Assembly (NCBI GenBank): GCA_036262055.1
Contig: DATAJP010000002.1
Span: 124,001 to 188,000 of the forward strand
DNA: 64,000 nt
Reading direction: 5' to 3'
From: Ignavibacteria bacterium
GTDB taxonomy: Bacteria; Bacteroidota; Ignavibacteria; Tepidaquicellales; Tepidaquicellaceae
Part shown: in pieces, positions 1 through 9,827 of the stretch
Layout: each line of letters begins with the position of its first letter
Position numbering within the stretch: the first letter of the stretch is position 1
The notes under the pieces: generated by a model
What the model saw: the letters and a program-made list of their open reading frames with translations, nothing else
The model's database searches: none
What the model was told of the DNA's origin: nothing
Made by a program: the position numbers and the translations under genes

Positions 1-1
1 T

Positions 2-304
2 TTATACCCGTGTATCGTAGAAAAAAATTCTCTTGCCTTCAAATGCTACCAAAAAGAATTTGTGAATGAGAGGCACAGACACAGATATGAAGTAAATAAT
101 TATTTCAGGAAAGATTTATCGGATAAAGGACTGATATTTTCGGGAGTTTCACCGGACAGCACATTGATTGAAATGATTGAGCTTTCCCAGAAGACACATC
201 CGTTTTTTATTGCAACGCAGTTCCATCCTGAATTTAAATCGAGAGTCGTAATACCTCATCCTATTTTCAGAGAATTCGTAAAAGCTGCAAAGAGCTACAG
301 CTAA
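2..304 (+). CDS. pyrG: CTP synthase, C-terminal end (partial)
   Basis: This is the last 100 codons of CTP synthase, which aminates UTP to CTP with glutamine as nitrogen donor; the gene is cut by the window edge. The reading frame is open from base 2 (LYPCIVEKNSLAFKCYQKE), so a GTG at 62 is an internal valine and not a start. The visible part is the end of the class I glutamine amidotransferase domain. ERHRHRYEVN and QFHPEFKSR are hallmark CTP synthase segments, and the His and Glu of FHPE belong to the Cys-His-Glu triad. PHPIFREFVKAA is the usual C-terminus. A P-type ATPase follows after 32 bases. The family is certain; only the 5' part is missing. Confidence 0.95.
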   Translation, partial: LYPCIVEKNSLAFKCYQKEFVNERHRHRYEVNNYFRKDLSDKGLIFSGVSPDSTLIEMIELSQKTHPFFIATQFHPEFKSRVVIPHPIFREFVKAAKSYS

Positions 305-336
305 GATGTTTGCAAATGTTTGCAAAATATTTATAA

Positions 337-2772
337 TTGAAACTATTGGAATTAAAAGGATTAAATACGAACGAAGTTGATGAGAGAATACGAAAAGGAT
401 TAGTCAACAAAACCTCCAAAGCCAAATCAAAAACAATCCGTGAAATTATAGTTGAAAATATTTTTTCCGTTTTCAATTATATTATCTTCGCAATACTTCT
501 TGCCATTATATATTTTTATTACCGCTCAGGTGATGTTAATTTACTTCTTGATTCCATCGGAATAGTTACCATTGCATTTACAAATACATTCCTTGCGATA
601 TTTCAGGAAATAAAAGCCAAACGCGCGCTTGATAAGGTCAGCTTGCTTTTAAAGAAGGAAGTAACCGTTGTGCGCGACGGCAGAGAAATCATTATCAATC
701 AGGATGAGATTGTTACAGATGATTTAATTTTTATCCAGCGCGGAGACCAGGCGGCTGTTGACGGGAAGGTTGTTTCTGCCAATCATCTTGAGATTGATGA
801 ATCGTTATTAACGGGAGAATCCTTACCTGTTGATAAAATTAAAGATAATGAAATTTTATCAGGAAGCTTTTGTGTTTCGGGAAACGGTTATTACGTTGCG
901 GAAAAAGTCGGTGATGAGAGTTATGCTGCGAACGTTACTGTGATGGCAAAGAAATATAAGTTTACGGTAACACCGCTTCAAAGGAAACTGGATTTTATCG
1001 TTAAGTCGCTTTTCGGAATTGCTCTTTTTCTTATTGTCTTAAATCTTTTTTTTGACAACAATGCAAGCCTGGACAATGTCAGTTTTATCCGTAAGATGGC
1101 GACGATTTTAATTTCACTTGTGCCGCAGGGATTGGTGCTTATGAGCTCGGTTACTTTTGCTTTAGGTGTTTACCGCATCAGTAAGATAGGGGCTATCATT
1201 CAGAAGCTGAATGCAATAGAATCATTCTCGAATGTGAAAATTGTCTGCATGGACAAAACAGGAACGTTGACGCAGAACAAATTGGAAGTAGAGATGGTGA
1301 ATTGTTATGAAAATGTAAGTGAAGTTAACGCGAAAGAGCTTTTAGGAGATTATGCAAAATATTCTTCCGATAAAAACATGACCATAAGAGCAATTGAGAG
1401 TATTCCTGCCGTTGATAAAATGGAAATTCTGGACGAGATTCCTTTCAGCTCGGAAAACAAGATGAGCTTGCTTAAAATTAAATTTGACGGAAAAGAAAGA
1501 ATTTTAGTTCTCGGAGCTTATGATATTCTTGTTGAGCGACTTGATGAAAAATCAAAAAATTATTCAAAAGAACTTTTTGATAAAAATAACTTAAAACTTT
1601 ACAGAAATTTATTGTTTGGTGAGGTAACCAATAAAAACAGTTTTGAGAACTCGCAGGAATACTTAGACAGTCTTGAGATAACTCCATTTTGCATTATGTC
1701 GATTTCCGATCAGGTACGCGATGACGTGATGGATGCAATAAATTTGTTCAGGGATAACGGAATAAGCTTTAAAATTCTTTCAGGTGATGCGCCTTATGCG
1801 GTGCAGGCGATTGCAAGCAGAATCGGCTGGGAGATAAATGACGATGAGATGATTACCGGAGGTCAACTGGAAAAGCTTAACGATGCTGATTTTAAAACTG
1901 CTGTTTTAAAAAATCAAATTTTCGCGAGATTAAAGCCCGAGCACAAGCTAAGAATCATCAAATGCCTGAAAGAAGAAAAGATTTATACAGCAATGATAGG
2001 CGACGGCGTGAATGACCTGCCTGCAATCAAGGAAGCCGATATGGGTATTGCGATGGAGGAAGGAAGCCAGATAACAAAAGAGATTGCGGATATCGTATTG
2101 CTGAAAAATAAATTTTCTCTTCTGCCTGAAATATTTAATGAGGGAAATAAAATTGTCAATACTGTAACGGCAATTTCAAAACTATTCCTTACAAAGAACT
2201 TCATTGTTATTTATACAACATTATTCAGTCTGATATTTCTTCTTGAGTTTGCACTCACACCCCGAAGAATTGCGTTAATAAACATTTTTATAATAGGGCT
2301 TCCGTCATTCATAATTGCATTAAAAAATTCCAACACTACTCGTCCGAAAAACTTTCTTGGAGAATTGTTTTCTTTTGTTTTGATTTCCGCTTTGATAATA
2401 GTTGTAGCGGGATATTTAGGTACATACATATCCGGTATGTACTTTACAATAAATGAGACTGAAGACCAGATGATTTTGCTGACAACGATGATCATAACAT
2501 CGATTGCTAATTTTTATTCGGTTGCAATTCATAATGAGGACAAAAATAATAATACATATTTAATTTACGGATTATTAATTATTTTCATTTATCTGTTTTT
2601 AGCGGCTACGAACTGGGATTTTGTGGTAATAAACATTCTGAAAAAGTTCTATGAAATTTCTTACCTGAGCTTTGATTATTGGGTTCTGACGATTGTGATA
2701 GGTGTCGGCTCGGCTATTTTGTTATTCATTGCTCAATATATAAGAAAAAGAATTTTCAGCAGCTTTGGTTAA
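337..2772 (+). CDS. CtpE-like cation-transporting P-type ATPase
   Basis: An 811-residue integral membrane P-type ATPase. In order it has an N-terminal region with two membrane segments (about 45-90), an actuator domain with TGES at 159-162, segment M4, the phosphorylation site DKTGT at 306, a nucleotide-binding domain, the hinge GDGVND at 555-560, and C-terminal membrane segments. The segment around M4 to DKTGT and the M6 segment IIGLPSFIIAL resemble the CtpE/Exp5 group (calcium-related transporters in mycobacteria and streptococci), so Ca2+ is the most likely substrate, but the ion is inferred. In M4 the usual PEGL is PQGL (Q264), replacing the glutamate that is an ion ligand in SERCA. The start is TTG at 337, 32 bases after pyrG; no better ATG is available upstream. 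Confidence 0.9.
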   Translation: MKLLELKGLNTNEVDERIRKGLVNKTSKAKSKTIREIIVENIFSVFNYIIFAILLAIIYFYYRSGDVNLLLDSIGIVTIAFTNTFLAIFQEIKAKRALDKVSLLLKKEVTVVRDGREIIINQDEIVTDDLIFIQRGDQAAVDGKVVSANHLEIDESLLTGESLPVDKIKDNEILSGSFCVSGNGYYVAEKVGDESYAANVTVMAKKYKFTVTPLQRKLDFIVKSLFGIALFLIVLNLFFDNNASLDNVSFIRKMATILISLVPQGLVLMSSVTFALGVYRISKIGAIIQKLNAIESFSNVKIVCMDKTGTLTQNKLEVEMVNCYENVSEVNAKELLGDYAKYSSDKNMTIRAIESIPAVDKMEILDEIPFSSENKMSLLKIKFDGKERILVLGAYDILVERLDEKSKNYSKELFDKNNLKLYRNLLFGEVTNKNSFENSQEYLDSLEITPFCIMSISDQVRDDVMDAINLFRDNGISFKILSGDAPYAVQAIASRIGWEINDDEMITGGQLEKLNDADFKTAVLKNQIFARLKPEHKLRIIKCLKEEKIYTAMIGDGVNDLPAIKEADMGIAMEEGSQITKEIADIVLLKNKFSLLPEIFNEGNKIVNTVTAISKLFLTKNFIVIYTTLFSLIFLLEFALTPRRIALINIFIIGLPSFIIALKNSNTTRPKNFLGELFSFVLISALIIVVAGYLGTYISGMYFTINETEDQMILLTTMIITSIANFYSVAIHNEDKNNNTYLIYGLLIIFIYLFLAATNWDFVVINILKKFYEISYLSFDYWVLTIVIGVGSAILLFIAQYIRKRIFSSFG

Positions 2773-2813
2773 TCAACATTCAATTTTTTATAGTTCACTA
2801 ATCAAAAAAACCG

Positions 2814-4313
2814 GTGAAGAAAAAATTTAAGATTGCCTTACATACACAGATAGTAATCGGGTTAATTCTCGGCGCGGTATTTGGTTCTATCTTCGCAATC
2901 AGTCCGCACAAGCTTGAAGTTATAAGCAGCGGGAATGAATTTGAAATTCAGAATTGGCAGGAGTTTAGTTTCTTCAAAGGTGATTCGCTTGTCAAAACTT
3001 ATGGCAATGATGCTCAGATTTCCATAATTAAATATTTTAAAACTTCAAAAGAAAAGGCAGCATTAAGAGCTTTTGTTAAATATCCTGACGGAAGAACGGA
3101 TAATTTTGAAAACATTGCAGCAATTGAAAAAGTAAAAACAATCGGGATGGTTTTTAAGCCGCTTGGAGATTTATTCATACGCCTTTTGAATATGATTGCT
3201 GTTCCGCTTGTTCTCGCATCGCTTATTGTCGGAGCTGCCTCCTTATCGGATTTAAAACATATTGCAAAAATCGGCGGGAAGACAATCGGGTTTTATGCTT
3301 TGACTGCGGTGATTGCAATTACTATCGGTCTGACGCTTGCTAATCTTATTCAGCCGGGAACATCAATGCCTCCTGAAACGCGGGACAGGCTGATGGAAAC
3401 TTTTCAGGATGAAGCGAAAACGAGAATCGACCAGAATGTTTCACTGAACATTGTTGATTTTCTTGTGAACATCGTTCCAAAAAATCCTTTCAAAGCAATT
3501 GCTGACGGGGATTTTCTTCAGATAGTTTTCTTTTCAATAATGATAGGAATTTTTCTCACGCAGATTCCCAAAGATAAATCAGCCACCGTAATAAATTTTT
3601 TCAGCGGGCTTTCGGAAGCATTAATTGTGCTTGTGGAAAAAGTCATGTATATCGCACCTTATGCAGTGTTTACTTTAATTGCTGCAACTGTATCGGAGTT
3701 TGGGTTTAATATACTGCAAACTTTGCTCTTGTATTCTCTTACGGTAATTTTAGGTTTAACAATTTTAACTTTTGTCGAGTATCCTTTGCTTCTGAAAGCA
3801 TTTACACGAATGTCAGTAATAGATTTTTTCAAAACTCAAAGACAGGTAATAGCAGTTGCGTTTTCGACAAGCTCATCAGCCGCAACTCTGCCTGTTACAA
3901 TGGAGGTTTGCGAGAAGAAATTAGGTGTTCCGAATAAAATAGCGAGCTTCGTTTTACCGCTTGGAACAACAATAAATATGGACGGAACAGCGCTTTATCA
4001 GGCGGTTGCAGCAATGTTCATTGCGCAAGTTTACGGATTTGATTTGAGTTTAACACAGCAACTTACAATTGTTTTAACTGCATCTCTCGCAGCAATAGGG
4101 ACTGCGCCTGTGCCGGGTATCGGACTTATTATGCTGATTATTGTGTTAAAGTCTATAGGGGTTCCCGAAGAAGGTATTGCATTGATTATTGGTGTTGACA
4201 GATTGCTTGATATGTGCAGAACTGTCCCTAACGTTATTGCCGATTCGCTTGCATGCGTGGTTATTGCTAAATCAGAGAAAACTTTGGGAAAACTTAATTT
4301 AGAAGGAACATAA
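2814..4313 (+). CDS. Dicarboxylate/amino acid:cation symporter (DAACS family)
   Basis: A 499-residue GltP/DctA-type sodium- or proton-coupled symporter for glutamate, aspartate or C4-dicarboxylates. The family signatures are all present: the serine-rich hairpin FSTSSSAATLP (from 350), NMDGTALYQ (from 388), and DRLLDMCRTVPN (462-473), which supplies the substrate-binding Asp, Thr and Asn. The protein is longer than usual because about 65 residues (roughly 30-95) with a hydrophilic, beta-like composition lie between the first and second membrane segments. The start is GTG at 2814, 41 bases after the ATPase; the glutathione peroxidase follows 7 bases after the stop, so the three genes may be co-transcribed. 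The exact substrate cannot be read from the sequence. Confidence 0.92.
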   Translation: MKKKFKIALHTQIVIGLILGAVFGSIFAISPHKLEVISSGNEFEIQNWQEFSFFKGDSLVKTYGNDAQISIIKYFKTSKEKAALRAFVKYPDGRTDNFENIAAIEKVKTIGMVFKPLGDLFIRLLNMIAVPLVLASLIVGAASLSDLKHIAKIGGKTIGFYALTAVIAITIGLTLANLIQPGTSMPPETRDRLMETFQDEAKTRIDQNVSLNIVDFLVNIVPKNPFKAIADGDFLQIVFFSIMIGIFLTQIPKDKSATVINFFSGLSEALIVLVEKVMYIAPYAVFTLIAATVSEFGFNILQTLLLYSLTVILGLTILTFVEYPLLLKAFTRMSVIDFFKTQRQVIAVAFSTSSSAATLPVTMEVCEKKLGVPNKIASFVLPLGTTINMDGTALYQAVAAMFIAQVYGFDLSLTQQLTIVLTASLAAIGTAPVPGIGLIMLIIVLKSIGVPEEGIALIIGVDRLLDMCRTVPNVIADSLACVVIAKSEKTLGKLNLEGT

Positions 4314-4320
4314 AATTTTT

Positions 4321-4896
4321 ATGAAAACAATAATTTTTATATTAACAATTTTTGCTCTGCTTGGGTGTTCAAAAGCCGAGAATAATTATAATTCAACTTT
4401 ACAAAATATGACTGATACAATTAACATATCCGACGTTAAAGTTAAAGACATGGACGGCAAGGAAGTTTCTTTGTCGTATTATAAAGGAAAAGTTTTGCTC
4501 ATCGTGAACGTTGCGACATATTGCGGCAACACTCCGCAGTATGAAGGGCTTGAAGCGATTTATGAGAAATATAATGCAAAGGGATTTGAAGTACTTGCAT
4601 TTCCATGCAATGATTTCGGCGAGCAGGAACCGGGAACCAATGACGAGATAAGAACTTTTTGTGAAAACAAATATAAAGTTTCGTTTCCGTTATTTGACAA
4701 GATAGCAGTTTTAGGTGACAACAAAAATCCATTGTATGCAAAAATGATAAACTTTGCTCCCGGCGGTGATGTGAAATGGAACTTTGAAAAGTTCTTAGTC
4801 GATAAAAACGGTAACGTTGTCGGAAGGTTTCATAATAAGACAAAACCCGAGAGTGAAGAGATAGTCAGCGCAATTGAAACGGAGTTGAAGAAGTGA
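4321..4896 (+). CDS. Glutathione peroxidase family lipoprotein
   Basis: A 191-residue thiol peroxidase that reduces peroxides, probably with thioredoxin rather than glutathione as electron donor. The N-terminus is a lipoprotein signal with lipobox LLGC (Cys16), so the enzyme should be membrane-anchored outside the cytoplasm. The catalytic set is visible: peroxidatic Cys68 in NVATYCGNTPQYEGL, Gln102 in FGEQEPG, and Trp153-Asn154 in VKWNFEKFL. Cys114 in IRTFCENKYKVSFPLFD sits where thioredoxin-dependent members have the resolving cysteine. The usual NQFG is NDFG here. It follows the symporter by 7 bases. Confidence 0.93.
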   Translation: MKTIIFILTIFALLGCSKAENNYNSTLQNMTDTINISDVKVKDMDGKEVSLSYYKGKVLLIVNVATYCGNTPQYEGLEAIYEKYNAKGFEVLAFPCNDFGEQEPGTNDEIRTFCENKYKVSFPLFDKIAVLGDNKNPLYAKMINFAPGGDVKWNFEKFLVDKNGNVVGRFHNKTKPESEEIVSAIETELKK

Positions 4897-4907
4897 AATT
4901 TAGTATT

Positions 4908-4936
4908 GGGATTCCCGCTTTCGCGGGAATGACTTC
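4908..4936. repeat. dRS3-like dispersed palindromic repeat, copy 1
   Basis: A 29-base element between two convergent genes, starting GGGATTCCCGC and ending GCGGGAATGACTTC. Its core is ATTCCC-N8-GGGAAT. It can form a hairpin and might act as a bidirectional terminator here. Near-identical copies lie at 56855, 58827 and 63685. Confidence 0.85.
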
Positions 4937-4957
4937 GGTTTATGCTTAACGATAATT

Positions 4958-7900
4958 TTACTTCAATATCACCAGTTTTTGAGTTGAGGTTTCGATTTTT
5001 GAGTCGCCTTCGATAATCATTTTATATAAGTAAACTCCGTTTGCCATGTTGTCGCCGTCTGAATCTCTGCCATCCCACGGAATCTGATTGTAGCCGATGT
5101 TGGCATTTGCTGAAATCTGCTTTACAAGTCTTCCCGCAACAGTGTAGATTTTAATCGTGCATCTTCCGGGATTAACTCCTCCGCGCAAGCTGAACATAAA
5201 GCTCGTTTCGTTTTTCATCGGGTTCGGATAATTCGTAAGGTCAAGGATTTTTAAGTTGTCATCCACACTAAGCGAGTGTTTCACCGTATCGCCGGGATTT
5301 CCTGATTTATCTTTTGCTATGTATTCAAACCTATAGTTTCCGTTTGTAAGTATCGGCTTGTAAATTATCTTAGCGAGAAGTTTATAATCGTCAGGAATGA
5401 TAAATTGCAGCTCAGGATTTGGAGTTGAGTTTATATAATAAGGAATGAATTGTCCGTTAAGCTTTATTCTTACGAGTGACGTATCAATGCCTGTGATTAC
5501 CAAACGTGAATCATCAAAAAAATCAATATTAATGTCGGGTTTTGACTGAATGAAATCGCCGTTCTGAACTTCGATGCCGTTGTAGGTAATTTCCATTTCC
5601 GGCTGAAGCGAATCACCCTGAACAAAAACGGATGTTACGGCAGTATTATTATAAGTAAAAAACTCATTCTGATTATTAAACGGAGTAACATCAAAATAAA
5701 TATTTACCGTATCGCTGTATCCGGCTGTATTGAAAGCAATTTCAGACTGATAAACCGAATCGATAAACGCAAAAGTATTTACAGTATCAACTTTCAAATC
5801 GGTTATCTTGCCTTTGTTGTAAACATACCAGGTTGCGATATAATCTTTAATATTTATGTAACCGACGTTCTGATATTTTATTTTTATATTAATGGTATCA
5901 CCTTCCTGAACGGCAGTATCAGATAACTGAAAAGAATAATTATCGGGAATAAGTTCAGCCGGAGGCACCAATGACAACTTGAAGTTGTTTAATACGGGAG
6001 ATTCGGTTGATGTCGAATCAATTTTTAAATTTGCTCTTAAAAGAAGAGACGGATAATCATAAGAATTTATTGATGACAAATCAAACGAGTTATTGCTTGA
6101 AACATTTGAGAACAAATTTACCTGCTTATTGTCGCGGTTGATACCATATATATCAAATTTTACCGAATCATATGTATTGTTAAGCTCCTGCGCCCAGCTT
6201 AGATTAATCCAATTATTTGAGGGAGAAATCATTTTTGAAATATATCCCGCAGTATCGGAGAAATTTCTAAGTTTTGTGCACTCGGCATAACATGTTCCCG
6301 GCTCAACGGGATATTGGCAAAACGTTCCGTTGCGCCAGTATGCTTCGCTTGTTATGTTCTGGTTATTTACTTTATACGATAAGAAACTCCACTGATTGTA
6401 ATATCCAAATGAACCAATTGAATCTGCATATTCACTGCCAAGCTGATGAAGCTTATCCAATGCAGCAGGGCTTAACTCAAAATTTTGTCCAGGAGTAAAA
6501 TGTGCTTTGGCAATCATAAGAATGTGTGTGGTATCAAAAGTATTGAGTATATTAACCAGTGAATCTGACGATTGAGCGGTGCTCATCCTAACGTTTTTGA
6601 ATTCAATAAAATTACCTGTAAACTTATTCAGCTTTAAAATAAACAATCCCGCTGCAAAACGTGTTACATCATCTATTCTTATTATGCTTCCGTTAAACTC
6701 GAATTCAGTTGCTGCCTCACCGCGGTTTCCATAGGAACGGACGCGCAGATTTCCTTCATAAGTATTCAACTCAAATCCGTTACCGGTATATTGCAAATTG
6801 TTTATTTCACTTTTCTCAAATTGTTTTGGATTCATACCAATGACGGAAACAAGTGAATCTGCCGCTGAATTGTCTTTGCTTAAACTGTTTGAGTAAACAA
6901 AATTTTGAACAGGTGACCAGCCGGAAGAATCAATATTGTTAATCAGCGCATTCATCCGCCAGAAATAAATTTTATTTTCGGTTTTGTATGGAATTTCGAG
7001 CTTGAATTTTGTTTTTATGTCTCCCGTAACTGTTTTGAAATATGTCATAGGAGAGGTAAAACCTGAAGTAGTATCAAGCTGCAAATAGACTTTTACGTTA
7101 TTTGAATAAGGATTCACATTCGGATTTATTCCGACAAATTCGACCGAATCGGTTCTTATAATTGAATTGGGATATGGCTTTAACGGCACATAAGAAATAT
7201 TTCTCAGAGGAATATCAAACGTGATTGTGTTATTAGGTTTATATTCGACAGGATACCAGTTATCGGAATCAACCGTAACTTTCATTTTATAATATCCGTT
7301 TGTGTTTATGGACAAGCCATAGCTGACTGTGTCTCTGTAATATCCGAAGTTTCTTATGATAGTATCGTATTCATTCTGCAGTGCATTATTTTTAAAAAGC
7401 TGAAAGCTGATTTTACATGAGTCGGCATTAATACCATAGTTATTCGGATAAGCATAAATCGTAAATTGCTCACCGACCGCAGGGAATGGATTTGACAGCG
7501 AGTAATCCGCAGGTCTGATAACGAACTCAGGATGATTGGGAATTAAAACTTTGGAAGCAGGGTCTCCCAAAAGATTATAAGTATTAACTGTAAAGATTGA
7601 GGGGTAACTTGAATTGAGAGAATCCGAAACGGATGCAAACCTGAACATATCCCCCACTCTTCTTGAACCGCCTTTGAATGATTCAAGAAATTTCTGGTTC
7701 ATAAAAATTCCCGAAGAAGCAAAAGTCCAGCCGGTATTTCCAATAAAACCGATTGCGCCTTTATCAGGAAGATAAATAAACTTTTCACCGAATCCTCTAT
7801 CTTCCGGAATTGAATTTTTTCCTGTGAAGCAGGTCATGCTAAAGAGCACGGGAAGTTTGTTCCCGTTGTTTATGATATTCGGATTTTCAAGACCATTATC

Positions 7901-9805
7901 CCAGGTGCCGTTTCCGGCGTGCCCGATATAATTCATGAACATCGCTCCTTCATTGAAGCTATTTTTAATCGAATCTGAAAAGGCAAAAGTTATACCGCTT
8001 CCGTCATCATCACGATAAATTCTTTTTGAACTTAATCTTAACGGATTCCCTGCCATGTAAGTATTTATCATGCTGTTCGAAGTACTTTTAAAGCTGTTCT
8101 GTTCGTTTGAGTCAAGTCCACCCGTTATAAACACCGAAGTTTTCCACCAACTGCTGAAGTTGTTTCTTTCGTTATCGTATGCAATGATTTTCTCGACTGC
8201 ATTATTTGCTTCATCAATATCATATGCAGGAATTCTGCCGACAGGAATCTGCTGGAAATATTTATATCCGGTTGCGTTTATGTTAGCAAAGTAACCATCG
8301 GAAGGCGGATTACCATAAGTGGGTATGTAATTTTTATAATAAACTGTGTTCGATGCATTTTTCTTCGGGTCAAGCGATGCTCTGCCAAACAGGCAAATGT
8401 ATTTAAGCTTCGGTGCCTGCCAGTTTGCATAAGCATTTCTCACAAAGTTTCTTACTGCAATTGCATTATCAATTCCATAATTGAAAACATCCATCACGTC
8501 TTCGATGTCTATTTTTTTTGCAATGAGAGTATCATAAGACTGGCGATGCGCTCTAAGAAGCTCTGCCTGTGATTCAAAAAGTTTGTGATATATTACAATA
8601 TAATTTGCCTGATTGCTTACAAGATTGGTTACCATTCTTGTTCTCAGCTTTACAGGTTTTTTTGTAATTGTTTTGTTCTCAACAAAAAACTTTCCGTTCT
8701 GCTTTCCGCTGAAAATTAAGGTGTCACCACTTACGGAATAATTAACTATACGCTGATTATTCCTGACGTCATATATATTAACCTGATTTGCGCCATTAAA
8801 TCCTTTTATCTTAAAGACTCTTCTTGTGGTATCTGTGCTTTTTGTTTCAAAACTGATACGGTTATTATCAAACGTAAATGAAATAGGCAGGTTTAATGAC
8901 ATCAAATCAAAATAAACATTTCCGAAAATATTCGGGTTTGATGAACCGTGAGTATAAAAAACTTCAAACACATTATTTGTCGAACCAGTTAAAATGTTTG
9001 AAGGAAATGTAATTGTAGTGTCTAAACGGTTATAAGAAATCTTATTAATCTGTGATACAGTCTGGGAATTAACTCTTATGTTATATTTATGTGTATCAAG
9101 CGAATTGGGGTAAATAAACAATCTCATTTCGCATAAGTTTTGCGGAGAACTAAAAAAATTAGGATTAGCAGCAGAATCTTTTTGAGATGTTCCGTCTGTC
9201 AGTTGTTTCCAATACCAAGTTTCACCCTGAACTCTTTCTGTATTAAAAATTCTGAAATCTGTCGGGTTTATTTTTTCACCAAGACTGTAAATCTTATCCT
9301 GTTCGAAATGATAATTTTTTAAATAATACTGTTTATCATAAAGAGTTAAATTATTCTGTGAGTTCACGATGTTATAACGCAAGCCGTTGTCACCGCCCCA
9401 GTCAATCCAGTAAGCATTTGTATCTGAATATTCATTATAATATTCGTTGGTTGTATATTTTAGCTGAAAACTATAACCGTCGAGATAATTTGTCGGACCT
9501 CCATAATTTCTCTGAGCAAAAAAATCAAAATAATCGTTATCACCGAATACGCCATCGTTTTCACCTTCGAAATAAATAGGAATTTGAGCACCTTTGTAAA
9601 TTACTTTTACTGTCCTTGGGTCTATGTTTGATGTGTTAATGCTCAGGTTTGTAAAATCGGATTTATCTATGCGGTAAATACCGTCTTCTGTAATTGAGAG
9701 CTTAATGTAAAGCTTATTTGGTGTTATCCAGTTTGGATTCTGAGCTGATATGCTGCCTGATAAAAAAAGAAAGTATAAAAATGCAGAGCTGAAAAAAAAC
9801 TTCAT
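4958..9805 (-). CDS. C25 (gingipain/PorU-like) cysteine peptidase with FlgD-like/T9SS C-terminal domain
   Basis: A very large secreted protein of 1615 residues. It starts with a signal peptide (MKFFFSSAFLYFLFLSG, cleavage near SAQ). An N-terminal beta domain with PorU-like SITEDGIYRIDKSDF is followed by the C25 peptidase domain, with the probable catalytic dyad His629 (NYIGHAGNGTW) and Cys659 (FSMTCFTGK). Several beta-sandwich domains follow, then a C-terminal FlgD-like Ig domain (IPWDGRDSDGDNMANGVYLYK) ending in KLVILK, typical of type IX secretion cargo. PorU itself is the T9SS sortase and usually lacks such a tail, so this could be a PorU-like enzyme or a secreted cargo peptidase. I chose ATG 9805 over TTG 9820 because it begins the signal peptide directly. 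It is the last gene of the polysaccharide unit, 22 bases after wecG. Confidence 0.88.
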   Translation of the reverse strand: MKFFFSSAFLYFLFLSGSISAQNPNWITPNKLYIKLSITEDGIYRIDKSDFTNLSINTSNIDPRTVKVIYKGAQIPIYFEGENDGVFGDNDYFDFFAQRNYGGPTNYLDGYSFQLKYTTNEYYNEYSDTNAYWIDWGGDNGLRYNIVNSQNNLTLYDKQYYLKNYHFEQDKIYSLGEKINPTDFRIFNTERVQGETWYWKQLTDGTSQKDSAANPNFFSSPQNLCEMRLFIYPNSLDTHKYNIRVNSQTVSQINKISYNRLDTTITFPSNILTGSTNNVFEVFYTHGSSNPNIFGNVYFDLMSLNLPISFTFDNNRISFETKSTDTTRRVFKIKGFNGANQVNIYDVRNNQRIVNYSVSGDTLIFSGKQNGKFFVENKTITKKPVKLRTRMVTNLVSNQANYIVIYHKLFESQAELLRAHRQSYDTLIAKKIDIEDVMDVFNYGIDNAIAVRNFVRNAYANWQAPKLKYICLFGRASLDPKKNASNTVYYKNYIPTYGNPPSDGYFANINATGYKYFQQIPVGRIPAYDIDEANNAVEKIIAYDNERNNFSSWWKTSVFITGGLDSNEQNSFKSTSNSMINTYMAGNPLRLSSKRIYRDDDGSGITFAFSDSIKNSFNEGAMFMNYIGHAGNGTWDNGLENPNIINNGNKLPVLFSMTCFTGKNSIPEDRGFGEKFIYLPDKGAIGFIGNTGWTFASSGIFMNQKFLESFKGGSRRVGDMFRFASVSDSLNSSYPSIFTVNTYNLLGDPASKVLIPNHPEFVIRPADYSLSNPFPAVGEQFTIYAYPNNYGINADSCKISFQLFKNNALQNEYDTIIRNFGYYRDTVSYGLSINTNGYYKMKVTVDSDNWYPVEYKPNNTITFDIPLRNISYVPLKPYPNSIIRTDSVEFVGINPNVNPYSNNVKVYLQLDTTSGFTSPMTYFKTVTGDIKTKFKLEIPYKTENKIYFWRMNALINNIDSSGWSPVQNFVYSNSLSKDNSAADSLVSVIGMNPKQFEKSEINNLQYTGNGFELNTYEGNLRVRSYGNRGEAATEFEFNGSIIRIDDVTRFAAGLFILKLNKFTGNFIEFKNVRMSTAQSSDSLVNILNTFDTTHILMIAKAHFTPGQNFELSPAALDKLHQLGSEYADSIGSFGYYNQWSFLSYKVNNQNITSEAYWRNGTFCQYPVEPGTCYAECTKLRNFSDTAGYISKMISPSNNWINLSWAQELNNTYDSVKFDIYGINRDNKQVNLFSNVSSNNSFDLSSINSYDYPSLLLRANLKIDSTSTESPVLNNFKLSLVPPAELIPDNYSFQLSDTAVQEGDTINIKIKYQNVGYINIKDYIATWYVYNKGKITDLKVDTVNTFAFIDSVYQSEIAFNTAGYSDTVNIYFDVTPFNNQNEFFTYNNTAVTSVFVQGDSLQPEMEITYNGIEVQNGDFIQSKPDINIDFFDDSRLVITGIDTSLVRIKLNGQFIPYYINSTPNPELQFIIPDDYKLLAKIIYKPILTNGNYRFEYIAKDKSGNPGDTVKHSLSVDDNLKILDLTNYPNPMKNETSFMFSLRGGVNPGRCTIKIYTVAGRLVKQISANANIGYNQIPWDGRDSDGDNMANGVYLYKMIIEGDSKIETSTQKLVILK

Positions 9806-9827
9806 AAAATTATTTCTCAATCGTATA

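Noticed and set aside
4499-4843. Open frame of 114 codons on the minus strand
   Set aside because: It is antisense to the glutathione peroxidase gene, whose catalytic residues are all intact.
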